DNA of 64,000 bases from UBA6772 sp965183875 (GTDB lineage Bacteria; Bacteroidota; Bacteroidia; Flavobacteriales; UBA7430): NCBI GenBank assembly GCA_965183875.1, contig CBCYMK010000006.1, forward strand, positions 47,098-111,097, in the 5' to 3' direction. Each line of letters starts with the position of its first letter. Position 1 is the stretch's first letter. Under the pieces are notes generated by a model. That model did not search any database. It was not told the origin of the DNA and was given only the letters and a program-made list of their open reading frames with translations. The position numbers were made by a program, and so were the translations under genes. This document shows, one piece after another, positions 35,568-43,944 of this stretch.

Positions 35568-36536
35568 TCAATACCCAACTTTGGTTCTTACTCTAGCTAG
35601 TACTTCCTGAGCAATTGCTCTTGCTTTTAATGCTCCTTTTTGTAACTCCTCTTCAATAAGATTTTTGTCTTCCATAAGCGCCGAAAACTTGCTGCGTTCT
35701 ACTTCGTATTTGGTAATAATAAGTTCGTATAGCGCCTGTTTGGCATGTCCATAGCCATAGTTACCTCCTTTGTAGTTGGCTTCCATCACAGTGGTTTCTT
35801 CCTCAGTAGCTAAAAGTTTGTATAGCGTAAATACGTTGCAACCTTCAGTTTCTTTTGGGTCTTCCATAGCAGTGGAGTCTGTTTGGATGCCCATAATTTG
35901 TTTTCTTAGTTTTTTATCTGCTAAGAAAATGTTGATGAAGTTATTATAAGACTTGCTCATCTTTTGCCCATCTGTACCAGGGATTATCATCACCCTTTCG
36001 TCTATTTTAGAGACTGGCTCCACCAGAGTTTCACCGTAAGTATGGTTAAAAGTCCCTGCCATATCTCTAGTCATTTCAATATGTTGTATTTGGTCTTTTC
36101 CAACAGGTACAACTTCGGCATCGTACAAAAGTATGTCGGCTGCCATAAGTACTGGGTAGGTAAAAAGACCCGCATTTACATTACTCAGCTTGCTTGCCTT
36201 ATCTTTAAAAGAATGTGCATTGGCTAGCATAGGGTAGGGTGTAAGGCAGTTTAAATACCACATTAACTCACATACTTCAGGAATATCCGATTGACGGTAA
36301 AATATATTGTTGTCTGTATTGAAGCCAAAAGCTAACCACGCTGCTGCAGTAGCATAGGTGTTTTCCTTTAATAATTCGGCATCTCTAATACTTGTGAGCG
36401 AGTGCATGTCTGCGATAAAAAACAAGGACTCATTCTTAGGGTCTTTAGATAATTCTATTGCGGGTATAATTGCACCTAATAAATTTCCTAAATGGGGTAT
36501 GCCGCTACTTTGTATACCTGTTAATATTCTAGCCAT
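35568..36536 (-). CDS. trpS: Tryptophan--tRNA ligase
   Basis: 322 residues from the ATG at 36536; the frame to 36578 adds only a non-family N-terminus. Class I motifs: HIGH-like PHLGN near residue 20 and KMSKS around residue 196, with GKDQIQHIEMTRDMA between them. It charges tRNA-Trp. Divergent from plsC, 88 bases apart. Confidence 0.96.
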   Translation of the reverse strand: MARILTGIQSSGIPHLGNLLGAIIPAIELSKDPKNESLFFIADMHSLTSIRDAELLKENTYATAAAWLAFGFNTDNNIFYRQSDIPEVCELMWYLNCLTPYPMLANAHSFKDKASKLSNVNAGLFTYPVLMAADILLYDAEVVPVGKDQIQHIEMTRDMAGTFNHTYGETLVEPVSKIDERVMIIPGTDGQKMSKSYNNFINIFLADKKLRKQIMGIQTDSTAMEDPKETEGCNVFTLYKLLATEEETTVMEANYKGGNYGYGHAKQALYELIITKYEVERSKFSALMEDKNLIEEELQKGALKARAIAQEVLARVRTKVGY

Positions 36537-36612
36537 GGTTTTGATTTCTTGTCTGAATGGTAAAAATAGTAAAGGCATTCATATTTTCTAATTCCTATTC
36601 GTTAAAAGTTTA

Positions 36613-36620
36613 TATTTTTG
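36613..36620 (+). promoter_or_regulatory. TAnnTTTG -7 box abutting the plsC start
   Basis: TATTTTTG-CCTT-GTG: the box ends 4 bases before the GTG start at 36625, like pgk and holB. Confidence 0.5.
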
Positions 36621-36624
36621 CCTT

Positions 36625-37368
36625 GTGAAATTTATTTTTAAGACATTACATATACTTTGGCGTTCTTGGTTCGCTTTTTTAGGCTTTTTTGGTTTGGTTT
36701 TTTTCTTCCCATTATTATGGGTTTTACTGCTAAACAAAAAATGGTATCCTGCATTTCATACTGTTTGCAGACAGTGGTCTAAGTTTATACTCTTTTGTAG
36801 TGGTTTCTTTGTAGAGGTAGAGTTTGAAGAGCCCTTAGATCCTACTAAGCCTTACCTCATTTGCCCGAATCATGTTTCTTACCTAGATATACCCGTAATT
36901 TTTGCTATCATACCATCGGTGTTTGTATTCGTTGGGAAAAAATCACTTTCAAAACTCCCAGTTTTTGGTTGGGTTTATAAAAAAACAATGATCTTAGTTG
37001 ATCGCTCGAGCAATAGGAGTTCCTATCAGGCTTATAAGCACGCCTCAGAAAGAATTGCTCAGGGTGTAGGGATTACTATTTTTCCAGAAGGAGGAATACC
37101 CGACTACGATGTGAAGTTACAACGATTTAAAAATGGAGCTTTTAGAATGGCTATAGAGCAAAATGTAGCATTAGTACCCGTTACTTTTGCAGATAATAAA
37201 CGATGTATGCCTAGCGATAGACTCGCAGGGAACGCTGGAAAATTAAAAGTATTTGTACATAAGCCTATTGAGGTAGGTGCTTATACCACAGAAACAATAC
37301 ACGAATTTAAAAGTTTTGTTTACAAGACTATAGACGATAAATTGACTTATTATGAAAGTAGACGATAA
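36625..37368 (+). CDS. plsC: 1-acyl-sn-glycerol-3-phosphate acyltransferase
   Basis: 247 residues with a GTG start. One or two N-terminal hydrophobic segments precede the acyltransferase motifs NHVSYLD (HX4D) and FPEGG, and LVPVTFADNKRC follows. It adds the second acyl chain in phosphatidic acid synthesis at the inner membrane. The last 17 bases overlap gatC. Confidence 0.92.
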   Translation: MKFIFKTLHILWRSWFAFLGFFGLVFFFPLLWVLLLNKKWYPAFHTVCRQWSKFILFCSGFFVEVEFEEPLDPTKPYLICPNHVSYLDIPVIFAIIPSVFVFVGKKSLSKLPVFGWVYKKTMILVDRSSNRSSYQAYKHASERIAQGVGITIFPEGGIPDYDVKLQRFKNGAFRMAIEQNVALVPVTFADNKRCMPSDRLAGNAGKLKVFVHKPIEVGAYTTETIHEFKSFVYKTIDDKLTYYESRR

Positions 37369-37642
37369 ACTAGTAGAGCGCTTAGCTCATCTTTCTAGAT
37401 TAGATTTTGATGCTGAAGCAAAAACAAAAATGAAATCTGATTTTGAGAAAATTTTAGATTTTGTTGATAAACTAGAGCAAGTTGAGACTAAGGATGTAGA
37501 GCCTCTTGTTTATATGAGTAATGAAACAAACGTTTTACGAGTAGATAAAGTTAAAGGTGAAGTTAGTCAGAAGGAAGCGCTTATGAACGCTGGAGGTAAA
37601 GACACCGATTATATACGTGTGCCTAAGGTTATTAAAAAGTAA
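37352..37642 (+). CDS. gatC: Aspartyl/glutamyl-tRNA amidotransferase subunit C
   Basis: 96 residues, all helical with the usual pattern VERLAHLSRLDFD, DFEKILDFVDKLEQV and LRVDKV. GatC holds the GatA/GatB amidotransferase together during Gln-tRNA and Asn-tRNA formation. It starts within plsC and is probably coupled to it. GatA and GatB are elsewhere. Confidence 0.94.
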   Translation: MKVDDKLVERLAHLSRLDFDAEAKTKMKSDFEKILDFVDKLEQVETKDVEPLVYMSNETNVLRVDKVKGEVSQKEALMNAGGKDTDYIRVPKVIKK

Positions 37643-37679
37643 TTAGCTATCTAACGTATTGATGTATATGTATTTGTGA

Positions 37680-37711
37680 TTTGCGCCCTGAAGATTGATT
37701 TACTATATTTG
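37680..37711 (+). promoter_or_regulatory. Full promoter (TTTG-N20-TATATTTG) for candidate small RNA E2
   Basis: TTTG at 37680-37683 and TATATTTG at 37704-37711 are spaced by 20 bases, in the range for Bacteroidetes sigma-A promoters. No protein-coding start follows within the next 80 bases. Confidence 0.65.
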
Positions 37712-37716
37712 AGTAG

Positions 37717-37793
37717 ACCAAGAAGTTTTCGAGGGGCGATTAACTTATTTATTGGTCTTTTATAAAACAGCTATCAATTTGATAGCTGTTTTA
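37717..37793 (+). ncRNA. Candidate small RNA E2 with CGAGGGGCGA core
   Basis: About 77 nt between the promoter and terminator. The stem AGACCAA/TTGGTCT encloses the core TTTTCGAGGGGCGATTAA, and a terminator hairpin follows. No ORF of useful length. An 18-base match (two differences) to the core occurs at E3 (61168-61245). The 3' part lies antisense to the last bases of tadA. Whether it matches a known Rfam family such as Flavo-1 I cannot tell. Confidence 0.55.
37764..37793. terminator. Terminator of E2, shared with tadA
   Basis: The palindrome AAAACAGCTATCAA / TTGATAGCTGTTTT, a stem of about 14 bp with a 2-base centre. It overlaps the tadA stop codon by 3 bases and could serve both strands. 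Confidence 0.75.
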
Positions 37794-38240
37794 TTTTGCC
37801 CTTTTTTTATTGAAAAACTGCTGCATCAAATCGGCACATTCTTCTGCTAGTAAACCCGATTGTACTTCTGTTTTGGGGTGGAATAGAGAAACACCCAGCT
37901 TGCTTACGCCTCTCTTAGTGTCTTTTGCTCCATAAACAACCTTCTTTATTTGTGTCCAGTAGGATGCTCCACTACACATAGTACAGGGTTCAATAGTGAT
38001 ATAAATCGCACAATCTTTTAAGTATTTCCCTCCTAAGTATTCTGCAGCCGATGTAAATGCTTGCATCTCTGCATGGGCTGTAACATCATTTAGCTGTTCA
38101 GTGAGGTTGTGTGCTCGAGCTATTATTTGCCCATCGCTTACTATTACAGCTCCAATAGGGATTTCATCTAAGTCAAATGCTTTTTTTGCCTCCTTCAATG
38201 CTTCACGCATGAAATATTCATCGGATTTCTCTTGTATCAT
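37791..38240 (-). CDS. tadA: tRNA adenosine deaminase
   Basis: 149 residues. The zinc and catalytic motifs are HAEMQAF (His, Glu) and EPCTMCSGA (two Cys). It deaminates A34 to inosine in tRNA-Arg(ACG). A guanine or cytosine deaminase would share the zinc core, but length and context favour TadA. Confidence 0.92.
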   Translation of the reverse strand: MIQEKSDEYFMREALKEAKKAFDLDEIPIGAVIVSDGQIIARAHNLTEQLNDVTAHAEMQAFTSAAEYLGGKYLKDCAIYITIEPCTMCSGASYWTQIKKVVYGAKDTKRGVSKLGVSLFHPKTEVQSGLLAEECADLMQQFFNKKRAK

Positions 38241-38385
38241 TCTACTCGAATTAGGATTTGTAAAAGTAATTAAAAATGAAGATTTAAGTAGCCTAGTTGA
38301 GCGTAGTAGTTCAGGATATAGGTAGATTAGTATCTAGAAGCTAAATTCTATAGTTGTCACTAGCCCCAATCTTCATTTCTCATCC

Positions 38386-38411
38386 TCAATTCATCCAATT
38401 GTCAAATCAAT
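38386..38411 (+). repeat. Solo remnant of the inverted repeat found at scoAB
   Basis: TCAATTCATCCAATTGTCAA followed by ATCAAT matches about 20 of 25 bases of the right repeat at 17761-17793. It lies alone in the gap between tadA and the pseudouridine synthase gene. No four-helix-bundle gene is beside it. Confidence 0.4.
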
Positions 38412-38491
38412 CCCTTCTTTATTAAATTAGTCGCTTGATTTTTAAAAACTTAGAACTTTGTTGTTTATGGGTATAAAACAAGATGTATTGT

Positions 38492-38499
38492 TATCTTTG
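38492..38499 (+). promoter_or_regulatory. TAnnTTTG -7 box for the pseudouridine synthase gene
   Basis: TATCTTTG ends 14 bases before the ATG at 38514, giving a leader of only a few bases. Confidence 0.55.
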
Positions 38500-38513
38500 C
38501 AAAAATTTTGAAT

Positions 38514-39446
38514 ATGTCCAAAGGTAATTTCAGATCCGAAAAGCGCGTAGGTAAGGTAAAAGCTTACAAAGCAGATGAGCGTAAAAAAACGGAAGAACGT
38601 AAAAAACGTCATCTCGATCCAGAGAAGCGTAGTGAAGACCGTAGGAGAGCAGCTGAGAACAAAAAAGGCTATTCTACTTATGTTAAAAAACGTACTAATA
38701 CTACTTTTAGTAAAGCTAAAGAAGATAGTATTCCAGACGATAAAATGCGTATTAATAAGTTTTTAGCTCACGGCGGAACTTGTTCTCGTAGAGAGGCAGA
38801 AAAATTTGTTACTGCTGGTGCCGTTACCGTAAATGGGAAAGTGGTAACCGATTTAAGTTATAAGGTATCTCCTTCGGATTTGGTGAAGTTTAATGGCGAA
38901 ACCATCCGTGGAGAAAAGAAAAAATACATTCTTTTAAATAAGCCTAAAGATTTTATCACCACTACTTCAGACGATAGAGATCGCAAGACAGTAATGCAGT
39001 TGGTAGAAAATGCTTGTACCGAAAGAATATACCCTGTAGGGAGATTAGATAGAAATACCACCGGTTTACTATTGTTTACTAACGATGGCGAACTAGCTAA
39101 AAAGTTGGTTCACCCTAAGCACGGTGTACGTAAAATTTACCACGTTTCTCTAGATAAGAAAATGGCAAAGCACCATTTAGCTGCCATCGCCAATGGAATT
39201 ACTTTAGATGATGGTCCTGCACCGGTAGATAATATTTCTTTTATCGAAGGAGAGCCACACACACAAGTAGGAATAGAGTTGCATATTGGAAGAAATAGAA
39301 TTGTTCGTAGAATATTCGAAAGCTTCGGTTACGAAATACTTACCCTAGATAGAGTTGTTTTTGGTAACCTTACCAAAAAAGATGTTAAAAGAGGTTCGTG
39401 GAAAAACCTAGACAAAAAAGAGCTAGACCTTCTACGAATGTTGTAA
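38514..39446 (+). CDS. Ribosomal large-subunit pseudouridine synthase (RluB/RsuA family)
   Basis: 310 residues from the ATG at 38514 (a TTG two codons earlier is less likely). A ~80-residue basic leader (rich in K, R and E) precedes an S4 domain (about 82-130: MRINKFLAHGGTCSRREAEK) and the catalytic domain with GRLDRNTTGLLLFTNDGELA, whose Asp is the nucleophile. The long charged N-terminus is usual in Bacteroidetes members. RluB, RluF and RsuA cannot be told apart with certainty from sequence; the context gives no hint of the site. Confidence 0.9.
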   Translation: MSKGNFRSEKRVGKVKAYKADERKKTEERKKRHLDPEKRSEDRRRAAENKKGYSTYVKKRTNTTFSKAKEDSIPDDKMRINKFLAHGGTCSRREAEKFVTAGAVTVNGKVVTDLSYKVSPSDLVKFNGETIRGEKKKYILLNKPKDFITTTSDDRDRKTVMQLVENACTERIYPVGRLDRNTTGLLLFTNDGELAKKLVHPKHGVRKIYHVSLDKKMAKHHLAAIANGITLDDGPAPVDNISFIEGEPHTQVGIELHIGRNRIVRRIFESFGYEILTLDRVVFGNLTKKDVKRGSWKNLDKKELDLLRML

Positions 39447-39460
39447 AAGATAATTTTAGT

Positions 39461-39499
39461 ACTTTCAACGCTTAACAAAAGCGTTGAAAGTTTTTTTTT
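39461..39499 (+). terminator. Terminator after the pseudouridine synthase gene
   Basis: The hairpin ACTTTCAACGCTT / AAGCGTTGAAAGT with a T9 tail, 14 bases past the stop at 39446. Confidence 0.85.
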
Positions 39500-39551
39500 A
39501 CAAGACTAAATATCTTCTTGATTTCTGCGTTTGTTTACTGTGATTTTTGCT

Positions 39552-40691
39552 TTGAAAATAAAAAAAACAAATAAGACTTTACTGCTGCTTTCTGCTTTAG
39601 TAATTGGAATAGCTACACTTTGGTTTACCAATGGATTGGTAAAAGACCTCAAAAGTGAGGAGCGTACCAAAGTGAAAATTTGGGCTAAAGCAACCGAACA
39701 AACCACAGATATTGATAACCTAGACGAAGATATTAGCTTTGTTTTTGAGGTTATTAATCACAACAATACCATCCCTGTTATTCTTACTGATGCCGATGGG
39801 CAGATCCTTTACCATAAAAACTTCTCTTCTAAAAAGGTAGAAAAAGAAGGTTATTTAAAAGAACAACTCCTGCTAATGAAAGAGAGTAGTGAGCCTATTG
39901 TATTTGAATATGCCGACGGGAAAGAGAATAGAATCTATTATAAAGATTCTATCATCCTTACTCGTTTAAAATTCTTCCCCTATGTTATTCTTTTAGTGGT
40001 AAGTCTTTTTATACTAATTGGCTATTTGGCTTTTAACGCTTCTAGGAAATCAGAACAAAACAAAGTTTGGGCAGGTATGGCACGAGAAACTGCTCACCAA
40101 ATAGGCACTCCTCTGTCTTCACTAATGGGTTGGATAGCCTTATTACAAGAAAAACCTGGTGTTGATGATATTGCCTTAGAGATGAATAAGGATATTTTGC
40201 GATTGCAAACTATTGCAGAAAGGTTTTCGAAAATTGGCTCTCAGCCCGTATTGAAAGAACAGGATATTACCAAGGTGTTGAAGCGTTCTTTTACCTATAT
40301 GAAAGACCGCTCTTCGGATAAAGTGATTTATAAATTAGCAATCGATGCTTCCTATTTTGCAGCTATAAACCCACAGCTTTTTGGGTGGGTTATAGAAAAT
40401 ATTCTACGTAATGCTATAGATGCATTAGAACAAAAGGGTGTGATTCATCTAAATGTTTCTGAACAGAAGGAGAAGATTTTTATAGATATTAAAGATTCGG
40501 GAAAAGGGATTAAGTCGCGTAACTTAAAAACTGTTTTTGAACCTGGGTTTACCACTAAAAAAAGAGGCTGGGGCCTAGGGCTTTCTCTGGTAAAACGCAT
40601 TGTAGAAGATTACCATAAAGGGCAGGTTTATGTCCTCTCTTCTGAGCTTAACAAAGGCACAACTTTCAGGATAGTTTTAAATAAGGCTTAA
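39552..40691 (+). CDS. Membrane sensor histidine kinase
   Basis: About 379 residues from TTG at 39552 (MKIKKTNKTLLLL..). No ATG lies near this end; a TTG at 39531 or GTG at 39540 are alternatives. Two transmembrane segments (about 9-27 and 143-165) border a periplasmic sensor domain of about 115 residues. The cytoplasmic part has the H-box ARETAHQIGTPLSSLMGW (phospho-His), the N-box NILRNAIDALEQ, and the G-boxes IKDSGKGI and GWGLGLSLVKRI. There is no response regulator beside it. Its stop overlaps the hemW start by one base. Confidence 0.88.
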   Translation: MKIKKTNKTLLLLSALVIGIATLWFTNGLVKDLKSEERTKVKIWAKATEQTTDIDNLDEDISFVFEVINHNNTIPVILTDADGQILYHKNFSSKKVEKEGYLKEQLLLMKESSEPIVFEYADGKENRIYYKDSIILTRLKFFPYVILLVVSLFILIGYLAFNASRKSEQNKVWAGMARETAHQIGTPLSSLMGWIALLQEKPGVDDIALEMNKDILRLQTIAERFSKIGSQPVLKEQDITKVLKRSFTYMKDRSSDKVIYKLAIDASYFAAINPQLFGWVIENILRNAIDALEQKGVIHLNVSEQKEKIFIDIKDSGKGIKSRNLKTVFEPGFTTKKRGWGLGLSLVKRIVEDYHKGQVYVLSSELNKGTTFRIVLNKA

Positions 40692-41818
40692 TGGCAGGGA
40701 TCTATATTCATATCCCGTTTTGTAAGCAAGCTTGCAATTACTGCGATTTTCACTTCTCTACTTCTCTAAAAACGAAGGCTTCCTTAATAGAGGCTCTGTT
40801 GGTGGAGATAGAACTTAGGAAGGAGGTTTTCGAAAATGAATTCATTAACAGTATATATATAGGCGGTGGAACTCCCTCGCTTTTATCTGCTGACGACTTA
40901 GGGCAATTGTTTAAAAAGCTACAGTCTGATTTTAAAATTTGTAAGGATGCTGAAATCACTCTAGAAGCCAATCCTGATGACCTTAGTTTTGAGAAAATAC
41001 AAGAATTAAAAAGTACTCCTATAAATAGGTTGAGTATAGGAATACAGTCTTTTAGAGATTCCGATTTGAAGTTTATGAATAGAGCGCATAATGCTAAGGA
41101 AGCATTGAGTGCCATAAAAATGTGTAAAGAAGCAGGTTTTAATAATCTTACCATCGATTTAATATACGGTACTCCAGGGATGTCTAACGATGCTTGGAGG
41201 GAAAACCTCAAAACAGCTTTTGATCTTGAGGTACCTCATATTTCATCCTATGCATTAACTGTAGAGGAAAAAACCGCTTTACATCATCAAATCCTCAACA
41301 AAAAAACTCCTGATGTAGATGAGCTTCAAAGTGCCGAACAGTTTGAAATACTCATGGATTTGATGAAAGAGAACGGCTTTGAGCAATACGAAATATCTAA
41401 TTTTTGTAAAGATGGAGCTTATAGTAGGCATAATAGTTCCTACTGGAAAAAAGATATGTATTTGGGCTTAGGACCCTCAGCACATTCCTTTATGGGAGGG
41501 AAAAGACTTTGGAATATTTCCAATAACCAGAAGTATATTAAAGCACTACAGCAAAATTGCCTACCATCAGAAGAAGAGTGCTTATCGCTTACAGACCGTT
41601 ATAACGAGTATATAATGACTTCTTTGCGAACTAAGTGGGGTTGTAGCTTGGCTTTAATTAGCAGGGATTTCTCAATAGAATTGGCAGATTATTTTAAAGC
41701 CGAAATAGCAATTTTTATAGCTCAACAGCATGTGCTTATGGTTGATGAGGTTTACTATTTATCTGATTCCGGGAAGCTGCTTGCTGATAGGATTGCTTCA
41801 GATTTATTTAAGGTGTAA
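40691..41818 (+). CDS. hemW: Radical SAM family heme chaperone HemW
   Basis: 375 residues. The 4Fe-4S motif is IPFCKQACNYC (CxxxCxxC) near the start. SIYIGGGTPSLL and RLSIGIQSFRDSDLKFMNRA follow, and the C-terminal HemN-like domain has YLGLGPSAHSF. Formerly annotated as oxygen-independent coproporphyrinogen oxidase, these shorter proteins bind heme and deliver it to apo-enzymes. Probably cotranscribed with the histidine kinase, although the functional link is unclear. Confidence 0.92.
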   Translation: MAGIYIHIPFCKQACNYCDFHFSTSLKTKASLIEALLVEIELRKEVFENEFINSIYIGGGTPSLLSADDLGQLFKKLQSDFKICKDAEITLEANPDDLSFEKIQELKSTPINRLSIGIQSFRDSDLKFMNRAHNAKEALSAIKMCKEAGFNNLTIDLIYGTPGMSNDAWRENLKTAFDLEVPHISSYALTVEEKTALHHQILNKKTPDVDELQSAEQFEILMDLMKENGFEQYEISNFCKDGAYSRHNSSYWKKDMYLGLGPSAHSFMGGKRLWNISNNQKYIKALQQNCLPSEEECLSLTDRYNEYIMTSLRTKWGCSLALISRDFSIELADYFKAEIAIFIAQQHVLMVDEVYYLSDSGKLLADRIASDLFKV

Positions 41819-41849
41819 GAGTCTCGTTTGTAGGGTTCTTTAAATGACT

Positions 41850-43238
41850 CTAAAAAACCAATAATGCCGACATATAAATAATTGCACCTATACCCATTAA
41901 TAATAAGGTATAGGGTAGAATTTCTTTTGCCTTAAGTCCCGTAATTCCCAGTAGAGGTAAAGCCCAAAATGGTTGTAGCATATTGGTTAATTGATCCCCA
42001 TAAGCCAGGGCCATAATATTTTTGGGTAAATTCAACCCTAAGTGTTCTGTTGCTTCAATTATAATTGGTCCTTGTATAGCCCATTGTCCACCGCCGCTAG
42101 GCACAAATATATTTACCAATCCAGCACTTAAAAAAGTAAATAAGGGAAAGGTAGTTTCTGTGGAAATACGCACAAAAAATTCTGATAGTTGGCTAATCAT
42201 TCCCGAATGTTTCATTAATCCCATGATACCGAAATACATGGGGAATTGAATTAATATCCCTGAAGCTCCACCAATAGCACTATCTACGGCTTTTAAGAAG
42301 TTCCTGAAATTTGCGTGCATTACAATTCCTAAGCCTAATAATAATAGATTAATAAAATTTGGACTTATAAAATTTAAACTCCACTCTGTAGGGAGTAGTA
42401 CAGCTTTGTAGAAGGCGTAAATAAGTAGTATTCCTCCAAATATAAAGGCCATAACTTTTGAGCTGTCTAATTTCTCAGCTCCTTCGTCCTTGCTATTTAC
42501 CATCGTGTTTTTACTAGTTTTTAGTGTGAAGTTTTTTGGTTTAGTGTTTTTCCCTAAATAGTACATAAAGCATGGGAGTACTATGAGTACTACAATAGAT
42601 ACACATATATTCATGGTAGAAAAAACCGTTTCGGAAAAACCGATTCTTTCTGGAAGCATTGCTAGTTTTTCTGTTTCGAATATCCCAGTCATCAAAGATT
42701 CTAAATGCCCCTTTTCTGCGGCTTTTATGGGAGCTGATCCACTTATACCACCATGCCAAACCATGAGCCCAGAGTATGCGCTTGCCCCAATAATAGGGTA
42801 GTGAATTTGCCAATTATTCGCCTTTGCATTTTCGGCTACTTTTCTAGCGAAAATGGCTCCAAAAATTAATCCTAAGCCCCAGTTAAAATAACTCACCAAT
42901 AAGGTTAATAAGCAAACCCAAAATGCCGATTTTGACGTATTTGTACAATAATTAGTCATATAGCTAATTAGTCTATTTACTGGCTTACTCAGTGCTAATG
43001 CATGACCCAAAACGAGCATTAACATCATCTGGAAAGCAAAGACTAATAAAGAGGGATTCCACAAACCTTCTTCCCAATACTGTAGAAGGTTTAATCCATG
43101 CGAAAATGAGCTTAAATTACTATTGTTGGTGAATAGAACTGCTAGTGTAAAACTGATAAAAGTGAGTAATACGGCTATGGTAAATGGACTAGGTAAGTAC
43201 TTTTTAAATACGCTTTCTATGGTCTTGGCTAAATTCAT
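41850..43238 (-). CDS. Short-chain fatty acid transporter, AtoE type
   Basis: 462 residues from the ATG at 43238; the longer frame to 43340 adds 34 residues over the intergenic region. About 12 hydrophobic segments. Family landmarks: LQYWEEGLWNPSLLVFAFQM, SAYSGLMVWHGGISGSAP, LVNIFVPSGGGQWAIQGP and YGDQLTNMLQPFWALPLL. Members are thought to import short-chain fatty acids or acetoacetate, which would suit the ScoAB transferase elsewhere in the window, but the genes are 23 kb apart. Confidence 0.88.
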   Translation of the reverse strand: MNLAKTIESVFKKYLPSPFTIAVLLTFISFTLAVLFTNNSNLSSFSHGLNLLQYWEEGLWNPSLLVFAFQMMLMLVLGHALALSKPVNRLISYMTNYCTNTSKSAFWVCLLTLLVSYFNWGLGLIFGAIFARKVAENAKANNWQIHYPIIGASAYSGLMVWHGGISGSAPIKAAEKGHLESLMTGIFETEKLAMLPERIGFSETVFSTMNICVSIVVLIVLPCFMYYLGKNTKPKNFTLKTSKNTMVNSKDEGAEKLDSSKVMAFIFGGILLIYAFYKAVLLPTEWSLNFISPNFINLLLLGLGIVMHANFRNFLKAVDSAIGGASGILIQFPMYFGIMGLMKHSGMISQLSEFFVRISTETTFPLFTFLSAGLVNIFVPSGGGQWAIQGPIIIEATEHLGLNLPKNIMALAYGDQLTNMLQPFWALPLLGITGLKAKEILPYTLLLMGIGAIIYMSALLVF

Positions 43239-43341
43239 AGCTGCGAAGATAGAAAGAATACAGGAGCCACAAAAGAAGGCGAAGAGGAGTAAAGGAGTAA
43301 GGACACAGATGTTGTTAGGGTAGGAGGTATGATAGACCAAA

Positions 43342-43380
43342 TTGTCATCCTGTCCCGATACTATCGGGACTGTCGAAGGA
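43342..43380. repeat. REP-like element with a palindromic insert
   Basis: TTGTCATCCTGTCCCGATAC then TATCGGGACTGTCGAAGGA. The inner GTCCCGATA-C-TATCGGGAC is a perfect palindrome, and the flanks match the REP core at 7457 and 35428. Part of the 344-base gap 43239-43582, which holds this repeat, a terminator and nothing else I recognise. Confidence 0.6.
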
Positions 43381-43526
43381 GATGATTTGATGCTAACAAA
43401 TGGCTTGTCTATAAAGGCAATCGAGAAACTCAGTCTTACAAACTCAAATATATTTCAAGTCTCGTCTTTAAAGGACCTTTTGACTGAATGACTATTTTGA
43501 CCTAAAATCCACTAAGTTTTTTCAGC

Positions 43527-43563
43527 AAAAAAAATCCCTCTCGAAGTTTCGAGAAGGATTTTA
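43527..43563 (-). terminator. Terminator after the DUF3127 gene
   Basis: The stem AAAATCCCTCTCGAA / TTCGAGAAGGATTTT carries one mismatch and lies 20 bases past the stop at 43583. Confidence 0.7.
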
Positions 43564-43582
43564 TAAAGTATGATTGTTATTC

Positions 43583-43942
43583 CTAGAAAGGAAGGTCATC
43601 TTCTGGTGCTGCCGGAGCTACAGGTTCTGCGCTTGGCATAGCTTCAGCTTGCATAGCTTCAACTTTTTGTATTCTCCATGCATCTAAAGTATTAAATACT
43701 TTAATCTCAGACGATGGATCTCTTTGCCATTCTCTACCTCTTAGGTTAAAGAAAACTTCTACTTTGTCTCCTGCTTTTACTGCATCAACTAAGTTGGTTT
43801 TATCTTGCACCAATTGGAACATTAAAAACTGTGGGTATTGCTCCTCAGTCTCAATTACAAATTCTCTTTTCTTAAAGCGATCGCTTATCACTTGCTCGTC
43901 GTGAATACGCTTTATTTTTCCTTCTACAGATAAATTACTCAT
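43583..43942 (-). CDS. DUF3127 protein with an SSB-like acidic tail
   Basis: 119 residues. The first ~95 (VEGKIKRIHDEQVISDRFKK..REFVIETEEQYPQFLMFQLV..GDKVEVFFNLRGREW) are the DUF3127 fold, which looks like an OB barrel. The tail is A/P/E-rich and ends DDLPF, much like the DDDIPF tip with which single-stranded DNA-binding proteins recruit partners. It is not SSB itself. The role is unknown. Immediately downstream of the flavin reductase gene (2-base gap). Confidence 0.85.
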   Translation of the reverse strand: MSNLSVEGKIKRIHDEQVISDRFKKREFVIETEEQYPQFLMFQLVQDKTNLVDAVKAGDKVEVFFNLRGREWQRDPSSEIKVFNTLDAWRIQKVEAMQAEAMPSAEPVAPAAPEDDLPF

Positions 43943-43944
43943 TG

